Origin: Spisula solida
Lineage: Eukaryota; Mollusca; Bivalvia; Venerida; Mactridae
DNA: 64,000 bases
Direction: 5' to 3'
Assembly (NCBI GenBank): GCA_947247005.1
Contig: OX365952.1
Span: forward strand, 28,026,222 to 28,090,221
A program made the position numbers and the translations under genes. Under the pieces are notes generated by a model. It did no database searches, was not told the origin of the DNA, and worked only from the letters and a program-made list of their open reading frames with translations. Below, piece after piece: positions 1 to 9,553 of this stretch; positions within the stretch are counted from its first letter, which is position 1; every line of letters starts with the position of its first letter.

Positions 1-482
1 AAAACTAGGTCACAAGGTCAAATCATAGAAAAACCTTGTGAAGTCACTAGAGGTCACAATTTTGGTCTAATCTTTATGAAACTTAGTCACAATGATGATC
101 TCAACAAAATCTAGGTCAAGTTCAATATTGGGTCATCCGGGGTCAAAAACTAGGTCACAGGGTCAAATCTGAGAAAAACCTTGTGCAGTCTCTAGAGGTC
201 TCAATGTTGGCATGGTCTTTATGAAAGTTGGTCACAATGATCATCTAAACAAAATCTAGGTCAAGTTGGATTTTGGGTCATCTAGGGTATAAAACTTGGT
301 CATTAGGTCAAATCATAGACAAAACTTGGCTTAAACTTCAATATGTCATTGGATCTAAATGTGATGTAAATTATGAAGCATAAGATAATATGAAAACCTT
401 GTACATGCAATAGAGGCTACCATTAGGGGTGCATGAACTACTAGGACAGGTGAGCGACCTATGGCCCTTTGGGCCCTCTTGT
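1..482 (+). mobile_element. Family A1 element, 3' part
   Basis: The window opens inside an array of ~145-bp monomers containing the recurring phrase AAAACTAGGTCACAAGGTCA. The array ends in the family right terminus: GACAGGTGAGCGACC, then the hairpin GGCCCTTTGGGCC, then CTTGT. The left end lies outside the window. The architecture fits a non-autonomous Helentron-like element; no coding capacity is seen. Confidence 0.75.
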
Positions 483-994
483 GTAAGAATTATTGCCCCT
501 TTTTGGACTTAGAAAATAAAATGCCTTCGTAAAGTTTTGCGTTTAGGTCCACTTTTCTCCTAAACTATCAGAGTTATTGCTTTGAAACTTTCAACACTTG
601 TTGACCATCAATACCTGACCATGTCAAGCAAGACTCATAACTGATCTGCATTTTGCATGAGTTATTGCCCCTTATTGGACTTAGACAATTCCTTGGTTAT
701 GTTTTGTGTTTAGGTCCACTTTTCTCATACACTTTGTGGGCTATTTCTTTGAAACTTACAACACTTGCTCACCATCAATACCTGACCAGGTCAAGCAAGA
801 CTCATAACTCTGATCTGCATTTTGCATGGGTTATTGCCCCTTGTTGGACTTAGAACATTTCTTGGTTAAGTTTTGTGTTTAGATCCACTTTTCTCTTACA
901 CTATGTGGGCTATTGCTTTGAAACTTTCAATACTTGTTCACAATCAATACCTGACCATGTCAAGCATGACCCATAGCTCTGATCAGCATTTTGC
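483..994 (+). repeat. Family F ~170-bp tandem monomers (left part)
   Basis: Three diverged copies of a ~170-bp unit start near 492, 664 and 833, each with TTATTGCCCCT followed by GGACTTAGA and a GTTTAGGTCCACTTTTCTC segment. The apparent short reading frames here are products of the repeat. The array is interrupted at 995 by a family A1 element and its last piece resumes at 2685. Confidence 0.7.
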
Positions 995-2684
995 AGCTCA
1001 CCTGTCGCAAAGTGACAGAGTGAGCTTTTGTGATCACTCGTCGTCCGTCCGTCAAAAATTGGGTTGTGTCCTCTCTAGAGGTCACAATTTTGGCCTAATC
1101 TTTACGAAACTTGGTCACAATGATCATCTCAACAAAATCTAGGTCAAGTTCAATATTGGGTCATCTGAGGTCAAAAACTAGGTCACTAGGTCAAATTATA
1201 GAAAAACCTTGTGTATAAGTCACTGGAGGTCATAATTTTTTATAAATCTTAAATGATCATGTCAAGAAAATCTAGGTCAAGTTCGATTTTGGGTCATCTG
1301 GGATCAAAAACAAGGTCACAATGTCAATTATAAAAATCACAATGTCAATTGACATTTTCCTGAGGTTCGTGGGTTCAACCCCCACTTGAACCATAATTTT
1401 AAGTGTTAAGGTATTGTTTTGTCTTTATAGCATGTATTTGTACAGTTATATGGAGGAAAATATTTTTTCCAAAATATTTTGTTTAAATTATAGGTCAAAT
1501 CATAGAAAGGTTACAATTTCAACTTAATCTTTATAAAACTTTGTCACAATGATCCTGTTAACAAAATCTAGGCCAAGTTCGATTTTGGGTCATCTGGGGT
1601 CAAAAACAAGGTCACAATGTCAATTGACATTTTCCTGAGGGTCGTTGGTTTAAACCCCACTGGAACCATAATTTTATTGTGTCGCCTGAAAAGGCGACAT
1701 ATAGGTGTTACTTTGGCAGCGGCGGCGGCGGCGGCGTCACAAATTGCTTGTCCGGAGCATAACTTTGTCACCTTAAGTTCAAATTACTCAAGATTTTGTA
1801 TGTATGTTTCTTGCAATAAGCCGAAATGCAGTGCGCAAGAACCATAACTCTGCCTTGCATCGTTTTTTAATTATTTCCCTTAGATTGATTTAATTTGAGC
1901 ATTTCTTGTCCGGAGGATAACTTTGTAACCATGAGGTTGAATGACTTGAAACTTGGTATGCATGTTTCTTACCAAAAGTCCAAGTGCAGTACACAATAAC
2001 CGTAACTATACCTGGTGCCATTTTTCAATTTTTTCCCTTTGATTGATTTTATAAGCATTTTTTGTCCGTGGCATAACTTTGTCACCATAACTATTAATGA
2101 CTCAAAAATAGGAATGCATGTTTCTTTGCTGTGACATGAAGTGCAGTGCGCAAGAATCATAACTCTAGCTTGTGTAGTGTTTGAATGATTCCCTTCAGAT
2201 TGATTTTATCAGGACATTTTTTTGTCCAGAGCATTGCTTTGTCGTTTTTAGTTCAGATGACTAGAGAACTCTTGTGAGTCTGATATGTAGCCCAATACTG
2301 GATAGTTTTCCATGACAAATGTGCATTTCGTCAGGCGACACATCGTCCCTTTGGCGCAACAAGGTTGTATCTCACTATAAGCGGAGCTTTTATTTTTTTA
2401 AGTGTTTAGGTATTGTTCTGTCTTTATAGCATGTATTTGTCACAATTTCGACTTAATCTTTATGAAATTTGGTCCTAATGATCATCTCAACTCAATCTAG
2501 GTTAAGTTTGATATTAATTAAGTCATCTGGGGTCAAAAGCTAGGTCACATGGTCAAATCATACAAAGCTTGCAATAGAGGCTGAATTTCCTTAAATTTTT
2601 TCAGAAAATGTGTAGTGTCACCATAGGGGTGTGCATGCACTAGTCTGACAGGTGAGCGACCTAGGGCCCTTTGGGCCCTCTTGT
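995..2684 (+). mobile_element. Family A1 Helentron-like element carrying a nested family B element
   Basis: The left end is the hairpin CTGTCGCAAAGTGACAG, flanked by AGCTCAC and GAGTGAGC and followed by a CGTCCGTCCGTC stretch. The body has ~145-bp monomers and two copies of a tRNA T-arm-like module (1369-1385, 1644-1660). The right end is GACAGGTGAGCGACC, hairpin AGGGCCCTTTGGGCCCT and CTTGT. A family B element (1679-2393) sits inside. The flanks on both sides are family F repeat, so this element is itself an insertion. Confidence 0.75.
1679..2393 (+). mobile_element. Family B element, 4 monomers, nested
   Basis: It starts GTGTCGCCTGA and folds as GTCGCCT-GAAA-AGGCGAC. A GGC-rich run near 1715-1735 follows, then four ~158-bp monomers marked by TTGTCC(G/A)...CATAACTTTGTCACC. 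TCAGGCGACAC (2331-2341) is an exact inverted copy of the left end. The tail carries CAACAAGGTTG (a small hairpin) and ends near GCGGAGCTTTTA. The longer relative at 11538 has nine monomers and the same flanks. Confidence 0.75.
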
Positions 2685-2793
2685 TTAAGCAAGACTCGTA
2701 ACACTGCCCTACTTTATGCAAGGGTAATGGGCGTTTTTTACAGTGACAATGATCAGATGAGCGTCTGCACCCGCAAGGCGGTGCTCTTGTATT
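2685..2793 (+). repeat. Family F right end
   Basis: Family F sequence resumes (AAGCAAGACTCGTAACACTG) after the inserted A1 element. It ends with GATGAGCG, a hairpin GCACCCGC-AAG-GCGGTGC and TCTTGT. This end has the same layout as the family A right end but a different hairpin sequence. Confidence 0.6.
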
Positions 2794-3010
2794 TAAAATT
2801 CACGTAACACTGTGTTAAAAGCCGAACACGACTATGTTTTGACCTTACTGTGTAGTCAGAGCTATCCTATTTAACAATATTTAAATGCACACACTATAAA
2901 ACTATTGTACCAATAGGTCATATTCTATACAAAATACAGAGGTATATATAAGTGGTACCGATAGGATATATTGTATACAAAATACAGAGGTATACATAAG
3001 TGGTACCAAT

Positions 3011-3161
3011 CAGGGCTCGACACTAACACTGGTCCGCTGGTCCGAGACCAGTGAAAATCCAGAAGGACCAGTGAAAATTCTTGAGGACCAGTAACTGTCC
3101 TATTTACAAATTTGGCGCTTTTGCCCTGTCGGACCAGTGGCCAAAATAGTATCTAGGCCTG
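3011..3161. mobile_element. 151-bp MITE-like insertion with 5-bp target duplication
   Basis: The left end CAGGGCTCGACACTA matches the inverted right end CAGGCCTAGATACTA at about 12 of 15 positions. CCAAT is present on both sides (3006-3010 and 3162-3166), and removing the insert plus one CCAAT restores the 49-bp repeat. The interior repeats GGACCAGTG four times in two orientations. The ends look hAT-like, but hAT usually gives 8-bp duplications, so the superfamily is left open. Confidence 0.65.
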
Positions 3162-3200
3162 CCAATAGGTCAAATTGTATACAAAATACAGAGGTATATA

Positions 3201-3850
3201 CACTCGGCAAAACTTATAAGTACACACTTGTTTATTTGCCCGTAGCTTGGTCAATATGTATTTGATCTTGCTGGAAATTTCAACATACGTAGATTGGATG
3301 TGTGGAATTACAATAAAATCGATGTTTTTAGCATCTGATTAAAATTGTCACGAACAGAATAAACTAATGATGACATCAGCAGAATCTAAAATCACACAAT
3401 AATGCTGTGTGTTCATCGGGCGATTGCCAGGTTGCTAATGCACATATGGCCCCGCTGTGCTGATAAAGTTCTTTTTCAAGTCTATGTTGTTATCACAGAG
3501 ACAGAATAAAGAACACAATGATAAGAACAAAGCACAATTTAGGTTTAGAAATACAGACTTTTTCATAAAATCCAATTTCCGACATGGTTAACTCCCCTTG
3601 ACCATAACCATAAAAAATATTTTTAAAAGTAAAAAACCACCATGTTGTTTAGAAAAATCTACGTGTCAATTTCTCGGCCATTTTACGGTTTTTGATGTTT
3701 CATGGTTCAATGAACCGCTGTATTTAATTTTGTAAAAAAAACTTCATTTATCCAGTCCTGTGATAGGCAATACCATGTACACAAAATTTCATGCAAAAAT
3801 AAAAGTTATAACGGTAAAACCACGTGTGTACTTATAACTTTTGCCAAGTG
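3201..3850. mobile_element. 650-bp MITE with TA target duplication (mariner-like)
   Basis: The left end CACTCGGCAAAACTTATAAG and the right end CTTATAACTTTTGCCAAGTG are imperfect inverted copies. TA flanks both sides (3199-3200, 3851-3852), and excision restores the 49-bp repeat. The interior is AT-rich without coding signal. The TA duplication points to Tc1/mariner-type mobilisation. Confidence 0.75.
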
Positions 3851-3862
3851 TATAAGTGGTAA

Positions 3863-4845
3863 CTTTTCAGTAATGCCCAGTATATGAATCACCATGTTTA
3901 ATAATAATTATTCAATTAAAAATATCAGCTTATATATTTGTGATTATTTTCATAACGTAATCAACTATTGTCATGTGCCAGTATGTTCAAGTTTTATTGA
4001 TTCACAGTTCAAACTATTTGTAAGTTACCTGACTAAATGCTGACTGCATATTAAATACAATATAGTTTATATAAAAGTTTCCAAAAAATGTTTTCTGAAT
4101 ACCATGCAAGTTCAAATCACAAACCAAAAATTAATTGATTTTGACTGCAAAGGGAAGTTACTGCTGTGAGGTGTTCTGTAGTGTCCGGTCTAAGTATGAA
4201 CTTTAAACCCAACTAATTTTGACTGTGTACACAAAATTAGGATGTTTTTGACACCCTATCAGGGCCAATTATCGATTGTTTATTGAAGTGACACCTTCAG
4301 CAGTGTCATAAAGATTTGTTATGCAATAACATGCTCATTAATTGTTAGTTCATAAACAGAAATTTATGAGTGAAGTGTATTATTGGATAAGGGATACGAA
4401 AGCGGGACACAAGTCGGATAAATCAGAAAATCAGATATTTTATTATATTTCTAAAATAAAAAAATAAAAGCAGAGCAACTCCACCTAAAGTGGAGAACTG
4501 TGTATGTGTAATATTATATTTCGCATTTTGGGACCAGCACTAAGTCTTGCTTCAGTTTGACCGATTCCTTGTTATTTACTGCATCAAGAAGTTAAGAAAC
4601 TAGGTCATCAGGCCGAATGAAAAATGCTTAACTTGTAAACATATGCTGCAGTTTCTTAAGATGGGCTAAAATTCCCAATAAATAAATGTTCAAACTTTGT
4701 AATTGTACACAGTATCATGTAAGAAATTGAAAACTAACAAAGCAATCATAGATCACTGAATTTGTTATGAATTTAATGTCTACTCTTGAAACTAAGTATT
4801 TTTATTACTACATACTCTTTGTTATTTATTATTCTGTTCAATAAC
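3863..4845. other. AT-rich intergenic or intronic sequence
   Basis: I see no exon, RNA gene or recognisable repeat family here. It could be intron of the gene whose last exons lie at 6339-7258. Confidence 0.4.
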
Positions 4846-5043
4846 TCAAGAATGCTTTGCCCTAAGATATTAAAACTTTGCAAAGAAGTTGGTCATCTAT
4901 TGAATTTGAGATCAGTAGGTCAAAGGTCAAGGTCACTGTGACCTTTACCATTTCTTACTATTGAGAAGGTTTCCTTTCAATAACTCAAGAACACTTTGCC
5001 CTAGGATCTTCAAACTTTACAGTAGATGACCCCTATTGATTTT
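4846..5043 (+). repeat. Family H monomers with nuclear-receptor-type palindrome (left part)
   Basis: Two copies of a ~138-bp unit carry CAATAACTCAAGAA and CTTTGCCCTA. At 4917-4929 there is a DR1 (AGGTCAAAGGTCA), overlapping TCAAGGTCA, and at 4930-4944 the palindrome AGGTCACTGTGACCT. The array stops at the insertion point of the A1 element and resumes at 6117. Confidence 0.7.
4930..4944. promoter_or_regulatory. Estrogen-response-element-type palindrome
   Basis: AGGTCACTGTGACCT fits the consensus GGTCAnnnTGACC with flanking A/T. It overlaps a DR1 at 4917-4929. A second AGGTCACTGTGACC is at 6139-6152 in the next family H monomer. Binding is not shown. Confidence 0.4.
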
Positions 5044-6116
5044 TAGCTCACCTGTCACAAAGTGACAGAGTGAGCTTTTGTGATCACTCTTTGTCCGTCG
5101 TCCGTCCGTCAACAATTGGCTTGTGTAGACACTAGAGGTCACAATTTTAGCCTAATCTTTATGAAACTTGGTCACAATGATCATCTCAACAAAATCTAGG
5201 TCAAGTTCGATATTGGGTCGTCCGGGGTCAAAAACTAGGTCACAAGGTCAAATCATAGAAAAACCTTGTGTAGTCACTTGAGGTCACAATTTTGACTTAA
5301 TCTTTATGTAACTTGGTCACAATGATCATCTCAACAAAATCTAGGTCAAGTTCGTTATTGGGTCGTCCGGGGTCAAAAACTAGGTCACAAGGTCAAATAA
5401 TAGAAAAACTTTGTGTAGTCACTAGAGGTCACAATTTTGACTTAATCTTTATGTAACTTGGTCACAATGATCATCTCAACAAAATCTAGGTCAAGTTCGA
5501 TATTGGATCATCTGGGGTCAAAAACTAGGTCACAAGGTCAAATCATAGAAAAAACTTGTGTAGTCACTAGAGGTCACAGTTTTGGCCTGATCTTTACGAA
5601 ACTTAGTCACAATGATCATAACAACAAAATCTAGGTCAAGTTCGATATTGGGTCATCCGGGGTCAAAAACTAGGTCACAAGGTCAAATCATAGAAAAACC
5701 TTGCGTAGTCACTAGAGGTCACAATTTTGGCCTAATCTTAATGAAACTCGGTCACAATGATCATTTCAACAGAATCTTGATCAAGTTCGATATGAGTTAA
5801 TCCGGGGTCAAAAACTAGGTCACAAGGTCAAATAATAGAAAAACCTTGTGTAGTCATTATAGGTCACAGTTTTGGTCTGATCTTTACGAAACTTAGTCAC
5901 AATTATCATCTCAACAAAATCTAGGTCAAGTTCGATATTGGTTTATCTGGGGACAAAAACTAGGTTACAAGGTCAAATCATATAAAAACTTTGTGAAGTC
6001 ACTAGAGGTCACAATATTGACCTAATCTGTAAAAAACTTGGTCACGATGATCATCTCAACAAAATCTAGGTCAAGTTCGACAGGTGAGCGACCTAGGGCC
6101 CTTTGGGCCCTCTTGT
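5044..6116 (+). mobile_element. Complete family A1 Helentron-like element
   Basis: This is the cleanest copy. It starts TAGCTCACCTGTCACAAAGT with a perfect CTGTCAC-AAA-GTGACAG hairpin and a GTCCGTCGTCCGTCCGTC stretch. Its monomers are almost exactly 145 bp apart: the GTCACAATGAT-type landmark recurs at 5171, 5316, 5461, 5606, 5751 and 5896. It ends CAGGTGAGCGACC, AGGGCCCTTTGGGCCCT, CTTGT. Host family H sequence reads through when 5044-6116 is removed (GATTTT joined to TAGGTCAG), so insertion was between two Ts without a target duplication. That is typical of Helentrons. No protein is encoded. Confidence 0.8.
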
Positions 6117-6314
6117 TAGGTCAGCAGATAAAAGGTCAAGGTCACTGTGACCATTCCCATTTCTGACTATTCAAATGGTTTCTGATCAATAACTTAAAAC
6201 GCTTTGGCCTAGGATCTCAAACTTTACATGAAGTTTGCTCATCACTGTGATCTTTACCATTTCTGACTATTGGGCTGCCATGGGGACGTACGTGTTTTGC
6301 TAACATCTCTTGTT
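6117..6314 (+). repeat. Family H right part and terminus
   Basis: The ~138-bp monomer resumes with a second AGGTCACTGTGACC (6139-6152). The repeat ends with GGGGACGTACGTG and TCTTGTT (6308-6314), 24 bases before the exon at 6339. Confidence 0.6.
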
Positions 6315-6338
6315 GAAAGTACATTTCTGAAATTTTAG

Positions 6339-6436
6339 TGCCACAAACATTACAGAAGCTGGCTGGAAAAGGCAAGAGACCAAAACAGAGACATGGAAAA
6401 CATCATGGACCATCACCAGGACAGACAAAGTTCAAG
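6339..6436 (+). CDS. Penultimate exon of an unidentified host gene
   Basis: An open frame is bounded by an acceptor (AATTTTAG ending at 6338) and a good donor (TTCAAG then GTATAT at 6437). It encodes about 33 residues of strongly basic sequence with KGKRPKQRHGKHHG in the middle. Only the last two bases of its first codon lie in this exon. It joins in phase 0 to the exon at 7178, and upstream exons are not recognised in the window. Lys/Arg-rich tails like this are common in nucleolar or ribosome-biogenesis proteins, but no family is identified, so function is open. The polypyrimidine tract is weak, and a spurious call is possible. Confidence 0.45.
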
Positions 6437-6607
6437 GTATATAGGAATTATTATACAGTCAGTTGGTTGGTCAGTCAGTTGGTTGGTTCGTGCATATTTG
6501 TCCGCACTATTTCGCTGTAACCAATAGTCAAATTTCAACAAAAATTTTGTATGACTTAGTCTGTACGCAAATTGGTCTGATAAATTTTTAGGGAGTTATA
6601 GCCCTTT

Positions 6608-6853
6608 GTGAATGGGTGAGCTTTTGTGATCATTCATCCTCCTCCCACATTTTGCTTGTGTAGTCACTAGAGGTCCCAATTTTGGCCTTATCTTTATGAA
6701 ACTTGGTCACAATGATCATATTTAGCAAAATTTAGGTCAATTTCAATATAGGGTCATCTGGGGTAAAAACTAGGTCACTAGGTCTAATAGTAGAAAAATC
6801 TTGTGTAGTCATTAGAGATTACAATTCTGGCTTAATCTTTATGAAACTTGTTT
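6608..6853 (+). mobile_element. Truncated family A1 fragment in the intron
   Basis: It begins inside the right arm of the head hairpin (GGTGAGCTTTTGTGATCA) and holds about one and a half 145-bp monomers. It breaks off at GAAACTTGTTTTCC. The right terminus is missing. Confidence 0.65.
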
Positions 6854-7177
6854 TCCTATATATACATGTGTATAGTTAAATCTTTAAAAACCTTCTTTCT
6901 AAAAGTACTTGTTCGATGTCTTTATAAATTTGTACCAATGTTTCTTGGGTGTTCCTTTGCTAAAAGAATTGAAATCTATTAATAACTCTGGTTGCCATGG
7001 CAATCAATTGGAAATAACTTTAAAAAATCAAGCACTGGCCAGATTTCAAAATAAGTGCTCAAGACAAGCTATTGTGATTGCCCTATGTTCAGCATCCTTC
7101 ATCAAAATATTTGACCATGTAATGTTGTACATCCATATGACTTAAACTAACCAACAGTGTGCTTTATATTACCACAG

Positions 7178-7258
7178 AAAAAGAAAGCTGATCCACTGAG
7201 AAGTTTTCAACATGATTCAAAAGTTAGGAAAAAGACGCAGAGAAAAGGAAAAGGCTAA
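7178..7258 (+). CDS. Last exon of the same host gene, Lys-rich C-terminus
   Basis: The acceptor is TTTATATTACCACAG (ending 7177). The exon continues the 6339-6436 frame without a frame change and stops at TAA 7256-7258. It adds about 26 residues starting KKKADPLRSF and ending KTQRKGKG. The intron of 741 bp contains a truncated family A1 fragment. Both exons have the same basic composition, which supports the pairing. Sequence after 7258 would be 3' UTR; I see no clear AATAAA close by. Confidence 0.5.
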   Translation, partial: KKKADPLRSFQHDSKVRKKTQRKGKG

Positions 7259-7768
7259 ACAGAACAGAACATAGAAAACTGGAATTATCCTATTTTGTTG
7301 TTAAATGAAATCAGTGTGCTGTGTGAATACAAGTTAATACCAGTGTTTTACACAATTGAATACAATCTACCAGTAGGTTGCATAATACAAATGTTGACAT
7401 TTTGTTGCCAACTTGCCAACAAAGCTTTGTGTTTCTTTTCTGGATATTTTATCAACTACAACAAAAATGTTGTGAACTTGGCAAATTCCATGGACAGTAA
7501 CATGAGTGTCAACATTTCTTGTGCTGCATAAATTTCCATACTATTAATGTTGATGAAAGTATGAGGGATGTATGATAAAGTTTGTGGACTGTATTTGTGG
7601 TCACTTAAAACAATGTAATGAAGAAATTTAAAAATTACATATGCATGAAGCAATAGCATAAACATACAAAAACAGAAACATAAAACCGCTTGCAAATATG
7701 CATGCACCGGAGCACGACGTTAGATTTCATCAATATTTCATGACGTTTTAACAAGTGTAGACCACTTT
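7259..7768. other. Probable 3' UTR and AT-rich flank
   Basis: The sequence follows the stop codon at 7258. Short frames occur on both strands but overlap each other and show no recognisable protein. Confidence 0.35.
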
Positions 7769-8115
7769 TTAGCTCTCCTGTCACTATGTGAGCTTTTGTG
7801 ATCACTCTTTGTCCGTCCTTTGGCACAGTTATGACCCAATCTTTATGAAACTTAGTTAGAATGTTTCACTCTATGAAATGTAGGTCAAGTTTGAAACTGG
7901 GTCATGTGGGGTCAAAAACTAGGTCACTATGTCAAATCTCAGAAAAAGCTTGTGAACACATTAGAGGACACAAGTATGGCCCAATCTTCATGAAACTTGG
8001 GCAGAATGTATGTCTCTATGAAATCTAGATCAAGTTTGGGATCAAAAACTAGGTCACAAGGTCAAATCATAAAAAGTTTGCAGTGGAGGCTTAATTTTTA
8101 CTGTATCTTATTCAT
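7769..8115 (+). mobile_element. Truncated, diverged family A1 element
   Basis: The head TTTTTAGCTCTCCTGTCAC is followed by a shortened hairpin (ACTATGTGAG) and CTTTGTCCGTCC. Two diverged monomers (AAAAACTAGGTCAC twice) follow. No right terminus is present. Confidence 0.65.
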
Positions 8116-9090
8116 AAAATATACTGTATAGCGGGTATATTTCCTGGGGTCTAATTTTCGCTATATTTTTGGTCAACATAATAGCAAGAAATTTAAAACC
8201 CAGCAAAATATTCACCTCAACATCATACAAATTTTACAAAGGAAGACAATTCATGATTAAAACACTTGAAGGAGCTACAAGAAATAAACCATTGTTGTCC
8301 AAATGACTGTGCGAGAAGTATGTCGGTTAAGCAAAATATGTAACAGTATGACAATAATTACTAGACTACCGTCACAACATATTAAAAATATAATTCGAAA
8401 TTAGATCTTTGTAAAAACATAAATAAACTCTATGCATGTGTATCCATATTGTATGTGCATCATGTTTTCTCAACATTATAAGATGTTAATTATAGGCTGG
8501 TGCATCAAACTTGTTCAATTTAACGATTTTGTTTGCTAAATAGGTATTTGTTTGTGTACATTTTTCTAATGCTAGTCAACTCGACCAGCAAACAAACCGT
8601 TAGAAATAAAATTTGACGCACAACAAGTGATTTATGAATAAAATAATCAAGCTTACGCTGTTATTTGTTGATCCTGTAAATTGTTTATATATCAACACTA
8701 TTTGGAAGGACAGTTCTAAGCGGACGCCCGTAAATGTTGTACCGGTGGCAATGATAAATACACCATGGACAGGGGGTTATAATAGACATATAAAGTAAAA
8801 CATATTGCACTTCTTATTAGACTCTGTATACCAATAATGTTTTCTTGTGCTCCCCAAAAAGATCAAACAATTTAACTCAGACACTGCACGTGTACATGCT
8901 GTGTTGAGAAAATGACGTTATATATTCCTGCATATCGTAAGCTTTCATTTGATTTTTGATAACATAGCGGATCGTTCATTTCTAAATTGTCAGATTTATT
9001 ATGGATTATGATATTAATCTGGGACTTGTGGAATTGTATGTATCTTCACAATTAATCAACACTTGATGAACAATTAAATTTTCATTACGC
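8116..9090. other. AT-rich sequence without recognised features
   Basis: There are no long frames, repeats or RNA genes I can support. Confidence 0.4.
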
Positions 9091-9553
9091 TCGGTGACAG
9101 AGTGAGCTTTTGTGATCACTCTTAGTCATCCAGGGTAAAAAACTAGGTCACAGGGTCAAATCATACAAAAACCTTGCTTAGTCACTAGAGGTCACAATTT
9201 TGACCTAATCTTTATAAAACTCAGTCATAATGATTACATGAACAAAATCTAGGTCAAGTTTGATATTGGGTCTTCCAGGGTCAAAAACCAGGTCACAAAG
9301 TCAAATAATAGAAAACCTTGCATAGTCACTAGAGGTCACAATTTTTACTTAATCTTTATGAAACCTATTCACAATATTCTTTTCAACAAAATCTAGGTCA
9401 AGTTCGATATTGGGTCATCCAGGGTCAAAAACTAGGTCACAAAGGCAAATCATAGGAAAACCTTGTGTAGTCTTTAGAGGTCACAATTTTTACCTCATCT
9501 TTATAAAACACAATCACAATGATCATCTCAACAAAATCTATGTCCTGTTTTAT
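9091..9553 (+). mobile_element. 5'-truncated family A1 element
   Basis: It starts in the right arm of the head hairpin (GGTGACAGAGTGAGC) and contains three monomers. It is cut by the head of the family A2 element at 9554. Confidence 0.65.

Larger units (their letters stand above)
2908..3862 (+). repeat. 49-bp tandem repeat, three units, split by two insertions
   Basis: Units with TATACAAAATACAGAGGTATA begin near 2909 and 2958. The third begins at 3162 and is finished at 3851-3862 (TATAAGTGGTA). The gaps between its parts are filled by the 3011-3161 and 3201-3850 insertions. The pattern lets both empty sites be read directly. Confidence 0.75.

Noticed and set aside
5044..6116. CRISPR-like regular repeats
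   Set aside because: Monomers are ~145 bp, directly adjacent and without spacers, in eukaryotic DNA.
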